Source: Pseudomonas marvdashtae (GTDB lineage Bacteria; Pseudomonadota; Gammaproteobacteria; Pseudomonadales; Pseudomonadaceae). Taken from it: a stretch of 64,000 bases of DNA. The notes under the pieces were generated by a model, which saw nothing but the letters and a program-made list of their open reading frames with translations, ran no database searches and was not told the origin of the DNA. The stretch covers positions 3,316,001 through 3,380,000 of the forward strand of contig NZ_JABWQX020000001.1 of the NCBI RefSeq assembly GCF_014268655.2. Direction: 5' to 3'. Position numbers and translations under genes: made by a program. Positions 57,900 to 64,000 of this stretch are shown piece by piece (the stretch's first letter is position 1; every line of letters begins with the position of its first letter).

Positions 57900-58370
57900 C
57901 TATTCGCTGGCCTTGAATGTCACGAGTTCGCCCTTGCGCCATTTGGCTGCCTTCGCAGTGACCGCTTTCAGAGTCTTGGTCAAGCCTTCCAGCAACTGCT
58001 CGTTGGCCGCGAACACCGTCACCACGCTGTGGCCTTCCTTAAACAGGATGGCATGACCGTCTGCTGTCGTGACGAACGCGTAGTCACCCAGGCCATAGAC
58101 TGTCAACTTGATCTCACGAAACTTGATTTCAAACTTGCCACCCTCGCGACTTGGCAATACCGCCGCGCGAAAATGGTCGCCAACCTTGAGTTCGAGCCTG
58201 GGCTTGTCATCCACCACCAGCGCCGATTCGGTATCGATTTCGGCAATGTAAATACCTTCGGCGGTCTGCTCGGTAACGTAGACAAACCGTGACTGGAATT
58301 GCTTGACCAGTTTTGCCCGCAGGTCACCCAGAACAAATAACGCATGCATGTCGAGATTACTTACTGCCAA
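57900..58370 (-). CDS. Conserved hypothetical protein
   Basis: The 156-residue soluble protein begins LAVSNLDMHALFVLGDLRAKLVKQ, is rich in beta-strand pattern (FVYVTEQ, GIYIAEID, FEIKFREIKLTVYG) and ends in a Lys-rich helix (ALKAVTAKAAKWRKGELV). No known domain was recognised. The start is uncertain: a TTG at 58370 with GGGG upstream, or an ATG at 58349 without a ribosome-binding site. Confidence 0.65.
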   Translation of the reverse strand: MAVSNLDMHALFVLGDLRAKLVKQFQSRFVYVTEQTAEGIYIAEIDTESALVVDDKPRLELKVGDHFRAAVLPSREGGKFEIKFREIKLTVYGLGDYAFVTTADGHAILFKEGHSVVTVFAANEQLLEGLTKTLKAVTAKAAKWRKGELVTFKASE

Positions 58371-58763
58371 GGAAACATCCCCATCTTTTTAAACGGCCCA
58401 CGCTCCAGGCGTGGACCAAGAGAACCCGCACGGTCGCAAGGGACCTGTCATTGAATTCAAAAGTGAACGGCGCACCCTGACCCAGGGCGAGAGAAGACTA
58501 AAGGATCGCCACGCTCGCTGTCTTTCCCAGAGATCGTCAGGGGCTGAAGGAAAACACCACACTGATTATCGGAAAAGGTGGGACTACTAACTTTAGGGAA
58601 ATTTCTCACTTAAAAAAGCATTTTTCTGACATCGAGACCAAAAAAAATTGCTTTAGATAGGCACCACATCCACACGGTGCTGCTGATTCTAGAGCAGCCA
58701 ACGGCGTGGAGACTACTCGAAACAACCGACAATTCGTCGGTAAACCATAGAAAAGGAATTCAC
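58371..58763. other. Intergenic region without a recognised feature
   Basis: These 393 bp lie between divergent small genes. The right half is AT-rich (58600-58660) and probably holds the promoter of the next gene; a short inverted repeat CACC..GGTG lies near 58662-58678. No coding frame with conserved features and no convincing RNA gene was seen. Confidence 0.4.
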
Positions 58764-59024
58764 ATGGGTACTTTCACAACCCTGATCCGCCCCGTTACCT
58801 CGCGTGTTGTCCAAGCACACGAGCCCGCTGATGGCTGCGAAGGCAGTGCAAATTCCTTGATCCAGCCGCAATACAGGGTCGTTCTGGCTGGCAAGTGCTT
58901 TTTTCATATCGAAGAGACGTCGACTGGACGTGTAAGAGGTTTCCGAGCCGATCATAACGAAGCCTGCCACTTGGCCAGGAGCCTGGAACAGAACCTTGCC
59001 GTCCCATCTGCGCCCTGTCCATGA
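58764..59024 (+). CDS. Small conserved hypothetical protein
   Basis: An 86-residue protein (MGTFTTLIRPVTSRVVQAHE) with no known domain. The central segment FHIEETSTGRVRGFRADHNEACHLARSLEQ looks like a compact alpha/beta fold. The AAAGGAATT ribosome-binding site supports the start. A perfect 13-bp stem-loop follows at 59071-59101. Confidence 0.65.
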   Translation: MGTFTTLIRPVTSRVVQAHEPADGCEGSANSLIQPQYRVVLAGKCFFHIEETSTGRVRGFRADHNEACHLARSLEQNLAVPSAPCP

Positions 59025-59070
59025 CTTAACTGAGCCGCCGACCTGCAACTGCTGCCATACTGGCGGCCCA

Positions 59071-59101
59071 GCGAAGACCGCCGCCTATCGGCGGTCTTCG
59101 C
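59071..59101. terminator. Stem-loop terminator
   Basis: GCGAAGACCGCCG-CCTAT-CGGCGGTCTTCGC is a perfect 13-bp stem. It is not followed by a T tract on plus, so termination efficiency is uncertain. Confidence 0.65.
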
Positions 59102-59132
59102 ACAATAATATGACTTGAACGGAAGGCGCGAC

Positions 59133-59363
59133 GTGACGGAACTTGATATTGGCGATTTTTTCATCCGTGGCGAAGCGAGAGAGGTCGAAGGCGAGTTCCA
59201 GGCCGTCATTGTAATGCGCGCCAAATCACCTTCGACCGCTGTCACCTATCACCAGGTGGAGAAGGATCGCTGGTTCAAGACCTCGGAAATCGCTGCCGAG
59301 GCCGCAAGGGATGCGGCAAAAGCCTTGAAGCTTGCGGTGGACGAAGGTGCGCTGAAAGCTTGA
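59133..59363 (+). CDS. Small conserved hypothetical protein
   Basis: The 76-residue protein begins at GTG 59133 (MTELDIGDFFIRGEARE), supported by GGAAGG about seven bases ahead; a TTG at 59115 is less likely. It is acidic, with a helical Ala-rich C terminus (EIAAEAARDAAKALKLAVDEG). No known function. Confidence 0.68.
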   Translation: MTELDIGDFFIRGEAREVEGEFQAVIVMRAKSPSTAVTYHQVEKDRWFKTSEIAAEAARDAAKALKLAVDEGALKA

Positions 59364-59450
59364 AATCGATCGAACTCCTGGTGAGCGCTTGCCCTCAGAT
59401 AAGGGAAGCAACCGAGGCGCCATGACGGTGCCAGCCTAAAGGAGTCCCCC

Positions 59451-59687
59451 ATGCAACAGCCATCCCATGATCTCAAGACCCTGTTCGACCAACTCGGGCT
59501 GCCCTCGGAGGGCACCGACATCGACGGTTTCATCGGGGAGCACCCACTGGACCCGGACACCAAGCTGGTCGATGCGCCTTTCTGGTCGGATCAGCAAAAG
59601 GATCTTCTCAGGGATTGGCTGCTCGCCGACGGTGAGGAAGCGGTGCTGGTGGATCAACTGAATGTGCGCTTGCACGACGGCAAGTAA
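59451..59687 (+). CDS. DUF2789 family protein
   Basis: A 78-residue helical protein starting MQQPSHDLKTLFDQLGLPS. The DIDGFIGEHPLDPDTKLVDAPFWSDQQKDLLRDWL region is typical of DUF2789. AAAGGAG lies before the ATG. No function is known. Confidence 0.85.
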   Translation: MQQPSHDLKTLFDQLGLPSEGTDIDGFIGEHPLDPDTKLVDAPFWSDQQKDLLRDWLLADGEEAVLVDQLNVRLHDGK

Positions 59688-59702
59688 CCTCAACCACCAG
59701 GC

Positions 59703-59810
59703 GGCTCTTGTGGCGAGGGAGCTTGCTCCCGCTCGGCTGCGCAGCAGTCGCCGGCCTTATTGGGCCCGCTTCGCAGGCCAGCGGGAGCAAGCTCCCTCGC
59801 CGCAAGAGCT
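59703..59810. repeat. REPIN-like inverted pair
   Basis: GGCTCTTGTGGCGAGGGAGCTTGCTCCCGCT (left) and AGCGGGAGCAAGCTCCCTCGCCGCAAGAGCT (right) are reverse complements with one or two mismatches. The loop carries GGCTGCGCAGCAGTC and CCGCTTCGCAGG. It lies between the DUF2789 gene and the end of the chemoreceptor gene. Confidence 0.9.
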
Positions 59811-59833
59811 CGGCGCACAGGTTGCGTTGAGAT

Positions 59834-61504
59834 TCAGCGCGCCTTCTCAGGCTTATAGCCCAACCGCAACCCACCCCAATGACGGCCCTTGAGCATGATC
59901 GGCACCGACAGGTCATGCATCAATTCACCCGTATCGCGCGTGTACGTCTGCAGCAGCACCGGCTGCTGGTGGCTGCCGCAGCGGATCCCGGTGCGATCGG
60001 AAAACTTGCGCTTGGTGCGGTTATTCAGGGTATCGACCTGAGGATCGCCGGTCAGCGGCTGGCAGAACGCATTGTTATGGGTCGGCACGTAGCCTTGCTG
60101 GGTACAAGCGATCGCAAACACCAGGCCCTCGTGCCGGGCCAACAACGGCTCCTGGATACCTGGCAACACCTGATCGGTGTAGCGGTCGAAACGCGTCTGG
60201 AACTTGGCCGGATGGGTGTTGGGGATGGGCTGGTAGCTGCGGTCGAACAGGTCGTCCAGACTGATACGACCCTGGTCGATGTCCGCTTCGAACTGCGCAG
60301 CAATCCGGCTCGCCCCTTCGCGCGCAAGGTCATAGACCCGCTGGTGATAATCGTCCAGGCCCACTTCGGCCAGGCGTTCGCTGATGGTTTCGGCCTGGCC
60401 TTCCATCTGGATGGCAGCCTCGGCCAGGCGCTGGGTCTGTTGGTCACTGACCGCCAGGTCGCTGCGCATTTGCTCGATGGCATGGAACAGGCTATCGAGT
60501 TGCCCACGGTTGGTGTCCGTGCCTTGGGCGATGGCGCTGACCTGGGTTTCGACGCCGGCCGCGAGCCGGGCAATGTTCTCCAGGTGTTGGCCGGTGTGCT
60601 CGACTTGCTGCACGCCGCTGTCCAGGTCGCCGGCCAGTTGGCGGATCTGTTCGACCACTTGCGCGGTGCGCTGCTGGATGTCCGCCACCATGACCCCGAC
60701 CTCACCGGTCGCCGCAGCCGTGCGTCCGGCCAGGCCGCGAACCTCATCGGCCACCACAGCGAAACCGCGTCCATGCTCACCGGCCCGCGCCGCTTCGATG
60801 GCGGCATTGAGGGCCAGCAAGTTGGTCTGGCTGGCGATCGATTGGATCACCAGGGTGACACGCTGGATTTCGTCGCTGCGCACGCTCAGCGCCTCGATCA
60901 ACTCGCGGCTGTCGTTGGCGCGCTGGCTGAGCTGGTGCATGCGGCTGATGGACTCCACCAGCTCGCTGCGCCCGGCCACACTGCTGCGATGGGCCTCGCT
61001 GGCCGCGCCCAAGGCCTGCTGGCTGAGCTGCGAGGTAGCCTGCTCGGTTGCGATCATCGCTTCGGCGTTGCTGACAATCTGCGCCGCAGCGCCGAGCTGC
61101 GACTGGACCTTGCCGGCCAACTGCTTGACGGAATAGGCCACGCCCGCGGCAGACAATGCGTTATGGCTAGTGGTGTAGGAGAGGTCGCGGGTCAGTTCGG
61201 CCAGGCTGTCGCTCGCCGCCGATACCGGCGCGCTGGCCAGGCGCGAGCGCAGGCGTGGCAACCAGACGATGAGCATCGCCAGGGGTAGGCCCACGTACAA
61301 CGGCCAACCGCCCAGGGTCACGCCGCACAGCAGCAAGACCAGCGCGAGGCTTTGCAACGTCGGCGCAAGCCAGCGTGCCGTGCCACGCGTCGCGGGCACC
61401 GATGCCGGCACCGTCCCCGCCAGAGATCCGTCTGTCGCCATTTTCGCCACCATAGTTCTCATTGTTATGCACGCATTAAACGCCACTACGGGGCCATTAT
61501 CCAT
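59834..61504 (-). CDS. Methyl-accepting chemotaxis protein with a C-terminal sensor-like domain
   Basis: Up to 556 residues. Two closely spaced membrane helices (~48-85) have no periplasmic domain between them. The signalling coiled coil follows (~95-390) with the hairpin tip [40 protein letters not shown]. After it comes a 150-residue cytoplasmic domain (~400-556) containing [49 protein letters not shown] and [11 protein letters not shown], probably the sensor. The start is uncertain: ATGs at 61504, 61459, 61450 and 61441 all lack strong ribosome-binding sites. Confidence 0.9.
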   Translation of the reverse strand: MDNGPVVAFNACITMRTMVAKMATDGSLAGTVPASVPATRGTARWLAPTLQSLALVLLLCGVTLGGWPLYVGLPLAMLIVWLPRLRSRLASAPVSAASDSLAELTRDLSYTTSHNALSAAGVAYSVKQLAGKVQSQLGAAAQIVSNAEAMIATEQATSQLSQQALGAASEAHRSSVAGRSELVESISRMHQLSQRANDSRELIEALSVRSDEIQRVTLVIQSIASQTNLLALNAAIEAARAGEHGRGFAVVADEVRGLAGRTAAATGEVGVMVADIQQRTAQVVEQIRQLAGDLDSGVQQVEHTGQHLENIARLAAGVETQVSAIAQGTDTNRGQLDSLFHAIEQMRSDLAVSDQQTQRLAEAAIQMEGQAETISERLAEVGLDDYHQRVYDLAREGASRIAAQFEADIDQGRISLDDLFDRSYQPIPNTHPAKFQTRFDRYTDQVLPGIQEPLLARHEGLVFAIACTQQGYVPTHNNAFCQPLTGDPQVDTLNNRTKRKFSDRTGIRCGSHQQPVLLQTYTRDTGELMHDLSVPIMLKGRHWGGLRLGYKPEKAR

Positions 61505-61561
61505 GGTCCATTAGTCGTGTTTTTGCGTCAGCTCAAGAGAAACGGGCAGGCAGGCGAAAAC

Positions 61562-61600
61562 AAAAGATCGCAGCCTCCGACAGAAGGCTGCGATCTTTTT
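61562..61600. terminator. Intrinsic terminator after the DksA-like gene
   Basis: AAAAGATCGCAGCC and GGCTGCGATCTTTT form a perfect 14-bp stem with a 10-base loop and T tracts on either side. Confidence 0.9.
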
Positions 61601-61612
61601 ACGGAACGCGGA

Positions 61613-62017
61613 TCAGGCCTGACGCTGGTGCTTGTCGATCTGTTCGTGACGTTCCTGGGCTTCGATGCAGTACTTGGTGGTCGGGCTGATCAGCAGGCGC
61701 TTGAGGCCGATCGGCTCGCCGCTGTCGTCGCACCAGCCGAAGCTTGCGTCGTTGATGCGGTCCAGGGCCTGCTCCAGTTGCGGCAGCATGCGTTGGTCGC
61801 GATCGATGGCGTTGACCAGCCAGGTGCGCTCTTCTTCCACGGAAGCGGCGTCCGCCGGGTCGGCCGGGGTGTCCAGACTCTCAATGGCGATTCGGTTCTG
61901 TTCGATGCGCTCGTGGGTTTCAACCTTCATGTTCTGCAACAGCTTGGTGAAGTAAGCCAGCTGCTCGGCATTCATGTAGTCATCCGCCGGCATGGCCAGC
62001 AACTTTTCCTTTGTCAT
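61613..62017 (-). CDS. TraR/DksA-family protein with an incomplete zinc site
   Basis: The 134-residue protein has a coiled coil (~20-95) including the acidic tip DTPADPADAAS (the DksA DxxDxA element) and a C-terminal knuckle FGWCDDSGEPIGLKRLLISPTTKYCIEAQE. Only two of the four zinc cysteines remain (C-x2-S and C-x2-A), so zinc binding is unlikely or altered, recalling zinc-independent DksA2-type proteins. It may act on RNA polymerase with ppGpp when zinc is scarce. A Zur box was not recognised upstream. Confidence 0.85.
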   Translation of the reverse strand: MTKEKLLAMPADDYMNAEQLAYFTKLLQNMKVETHERIEQNRIAIESLDTPADPADAASVEEERTWLVNAIDRDQRMLPQLEQALDRINDASFGWCDDSGEPIGLKRLLISPTTKYCIEAQERHEQIDKHQRQA

Positions 62018-62343
62018 TGATTTCTCTATAAAAAAACGTGCATTAAGGCGAATTATGAAGCGTCCCGCATTAAGCCGCCACGCTCATCGGGAAGGCGCCG
62101 TCTATTCCAAGCGCCACCCGGCACTCAATTTACGAGGGGCGGCAGTCTAAGGCCGAGTTGTGGCGTCAGCAACTGAAAACATGGGGAAAATGTCCGACAA
62201 CCCCTACAAATGCTGTCTGACAGGCTAAAGGCGGTCATCGGAGTGCGTTTATAACAAGAAATTCAGTGCAATGGATGTATTAAGAAGACAAATGGCAACG
62301 CCACGCGGGTCAGGCGTGGCGCGTTGTCGCATCGGCGGGAGGC
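62018..62343. other. Intergenic region
   Basis: These 326 bp hold the DksA-like gene's promoter region on the left and, on the right, a hairpin that may end the sugar ABC transporter operon. No gene was seen. Confidence 0.4.
62299..62321 (-). terminator. Weak terminator candidate after the ABC permease
   Basis: CGCCACGC and GCGTGGCG form an 8-bp stem with a 7-base loop. On minus it is followed by TTGCCATTTGTCTT, a poor T tract. Confidence 0.45.
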
Positions 62344-63366
62344 CTAGCGCTTGAGTTTGCGTTTGTTGCGGTATTGGTCGATGACCACCGCGACCACAAT
62401 GATCAGCCCCTTGATGATGTCCTGGATATAGGCATCGACGCCGACGAAGGTGAATCCGCTGGCCATCACCCCGAGGATCAGCGCACCGATCACCGTTCCG
62501 GTGATGCGCCCCACCCCACCGGCAAGGCTGGTGCCGCCGATCACCGCCGCGGCAATCGCGTCCAGTTCATAGGACATGCCCATGCCGGCCTGCCCGGTCG
62601 CCGCCCGCGCCGATGCCACCACCCCGGCCAGGCCCGCCAGCAACCCGGCGATGCTGTAGACAATCACCAAGTGACGCTTGACGTTGATGCCCGAGGTGCG
62701 CGCCGCCTGCATGTTGCCGCCGATGGCGTAGGTGTATTTGCCGTACTTGGTGTAGCGCAAGGCGATGTGGAAGATCACCGCCACCACCAGGAAGATGATC
62801 ACCGGCATCGCGCCGTGGCCGATGGCGGTGTAGGAATCGGACAACATGCTCACCGGCTGGCCTTCGGTGTAATAACGCGCCAGGCCACGGGCCGAGACCA
62901 TCATGCCGAGGGTGGCAATAAAGGGCGGGATACCGGTCATGGCGATGATGCTGCCGTTGATGGCCCCGGCCAGCAAGCCAACGCCCAGTCCGGCGATCAC
63001 CGGGATCCACACCGGCAAGTCCGTCAGGGAAGGAAACACCGCTCGGGCGAAATCCGAAGTCTGGGCCAGGCTGGCGGCGATCATCGCCGACAACGCCAGC
63101 ACCGAGCCGGATGACAGGTCGATGCCAGTGGTGATGATCACCTGGGTCACGCCGATGGCCAGCAGGCCAATGATCGACACTTGCAGGATCATCAGTACCA
63201 GGCGCTGGGAGTTCATCAGGAAACTCTGGTCACGCATGATCCAACCGAACATCTCGAACACCAGGCCGATGCCGATCAGCACCAGGAAGATGCTCAGTTC
63301 CGTCGGCAGCCGCCGACGCGGCCTGGCCGGTGTGGCCGCAGGTTTGTTTTCCAGTATCGCGTTCAT
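62344..63366 (-). CDS. Sugar ABC importer permease (RbsC/inositol type)
   Basis: This 340-residue inner-membrane protein has about ten helices. VTQVIITTGIDLSSGSVLALSAMIAA (~78-103) is the family's N-terminal signature, GMMVSARGLARYYTEGQPVS lies mid-protein, and the EAA-like GGTSLAGGVGRITGTVIGALILGV is near 285-308. RbsC-family permeases import monosaccharides or polyols; the type is close to inositol permeases of pseudomonads, though that is from memory. ATG 63366 has AAGGTGAG upstream. It is the last gene of an operon entering from the right. Confidence 0.92.
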   Translation of the reverse strand: MNAILENKPAATPARPRRRLPTELSIFLVLIGIGLVFEMFGWIMRDQSFLMNSQRLVLMILQVSIIGLLAIGVTQVIITTGIDLSSGSVLALSAMIAASLAQTSDFARAVFPSLTDLPVWIPVIAGLGVGLLAGAINGSIIAMTGIPPFIATLGMMVSARGLARYYTEGQPVSMLSDSYTAIGHGAMPVIIFLVVAVIFHIALRYTKYGKYTYAIGGNMQAARTSGINVKRHLVIVYSIAGLLAGLAGVVASARAATGQAGMGMSYELDAIAAAVIGGTSLAGGVGRITGTVIGALILGVMASGFTFVGVDAYIQDIIKGLIIVVAVVIDQYRNKRKLKR

Positions 63367-63400
63367 AGCCACTCACCTTTTCTATTCGGACTGACGGGCA

Positions 63401-64000
63401 TCAGGACAAACCCGAGGCCAGTTGCATCACTCGTTCCTGGGTCGCTTCGCTGCGCTCGAGGGTGCCCATCAGGTCGCCTTCGTGCATCACCATGACCCGG
63501 TCGCTCATGCCCAGCACTTCGGGCAGTTCCGAAGAAATCATGATGACCGCCATGCCTTCGCTGGCGAGGTAGGAAATGAGCCGGTAGATCTCGGCCTTGG
63601 CGCCGACGTCGATGCCGCGTGTCGGCTCGTCGAGAATCAGGATCCGCGGGTTGGTCATCAGCCATCGGGCCAGCAAGGCCTTCTGCTGGTTCCCGCCAGA
63701 CAACGTGTCAATGCACTGCTCAAGGGACGGGGTCTTGACCCGCAACTTCTTGCACATGTCTTCACACAACGCACGCAGGGCCTTCTGCTGGATGAATCCA
63801 TTACCGACGTAATGGGGCAGCACTGCCATTTCCATGTTTTCCAGCACCGAAAGGCACGGAAACAGCCCGCTGAGCTTGCGGTCCTCGGTCAACAGCGCGA
63901 AGCCCTTCTCGATCGCCATGTGCGGGTCGGTGATGCGCACCGGTTGTCCGTCCAAGAGGATTTCGCCACCGGTGCTCGGCGTCACGCCGAAGATCGCCTC
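63401..64000 (-). CDS. Sugar ABC importer ATPase (RbsA type), 5' part beyond the window
   Basis: Only the C-terminal 199 residues are present; the frame stays open to the right edge. This is the second nucleotide-binding domain of a tandem RbsA-like ATPase: [17 protein letters not shown] (Q-loop equivalent region), the signature [15 protein letters not shown] and Walker [17 protein letters not shown], followed by [24 protein letters not shown]. It ends 34 bp before the permease start and feeds it. Confidence 0.93.
   Translation of the reverse strand, partial: EAIFGVTPSTGGEILLDGQPVRITDPHMAIEKGFALLTEDRKLSGLFPCLSVLENMEMAVLPHYVGNGFIQQKALRALCEDMCKKLRVKTPSLEQCIDTLSGGNQQKALLARWLMTNPRILILDEPTRGIDVGAKAEIYRLISYLASEGMAVIMISSELPEVLGMSDRVMVMHEGDLMGTLERSEATQERVMQLASGLS

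Overview
The window is high-GC chromosomal DNA of a fluorescent Pseudomonas (P. fluorescens species complex). The evidence is the conserved block dnaQ-rnhA-methyltransferase | gloB-mltD, the yejABEF-like transporter next to fabI, a fused MrpA/B-type Mrp operon, AcnB with a GTG start, and several paired palindromes of the GTGGCGAGGGAGCTTGCTCCC family (REP/REPIN-like) between genes. No rRNA, tRNA, CRISPR array or transposase gene was seen.

Layout. 1-4.8 kb: a minus-strand housekeeping group (DUF2797, DUF1315, rhomboid protease, metallophosphoesterase, NAD kinase) and a DUF1853 gene. 4.8-9 kb: an ArsB-type carrier, a ChrR-like FMN reductase, a small protein, a LysR regulator and a SatA-like acetyltransferase. 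9-13.6 kb: dnaQ, rnhA and a methyltransferase on minus, gloB and mltD on plus. 13.6-22 kb: two tandem YejA-like binding proteins, YejB, YejE, YejF and FabI. 22-23.6 kb: a colicin M-like bacteriocin with a membrane protein that is its probable immunity partner, inserted between two identical 40-bp terminators. 23.6-32.5 kb: diguanylate cyclase, AraC regulator with LysE exporter, TrkH, Ada/AlkA alkylation repair, GFA protein, MiaE, a tandem Usp and a DUF1289 protein. 32.5-44.5 kb: acnB behind a structured leader, an amino-acid permease, a D-2-hydroxyacid dehydrogenase, a phosphotransferase/SDR pair, a Gfo/Idh/MocA dehydrogenase behind two GGAA-N6-TTCC sites, an FAD protein, an XRE-cupin regulator and an EamA exporter.

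44.5-49.7 kb is the most unusual part: an S-type bacteriocin locus. The killer gene carries a degenerate colicin-E/pyocin-type HNH DNase domain followed by a different C-terminal toxin domain. Its probable immunity gene overlaps the killer stop codon. Just downstream lies a frameshifted 3' half of a colicin-DNase immunity (Im) gene. Next comes a 611-residue protein in which an intact-looking Im domain is fused to a pyocin translocation region and a catalytically dead, truncated HNH domain. The simplest reading is that a new toxin-immunity cassette replaced an older DNase-Im pair, leaving fossils and a chimeric Im protein. A 14-bp sequence upstream of this killer also lies upstream of the colicin M-like gene, suggesting shared control.

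49.9-56 kb is the Mrp (Pha/Sha) Na+/H+ antiporter operon with overlapping genes. 56-64 kb holds a DUF3995 membrane protein, a betaine/choline-type binding protein, four small conserved proteins, a chemoreceptor with its extra domain at the C terminus, a DksA-like protein with only two cysteines, and the permease and truncated ATPase of a sugar ABC importer running off the right edge. Function calls rest on reading motifs by eye; no database search was run.
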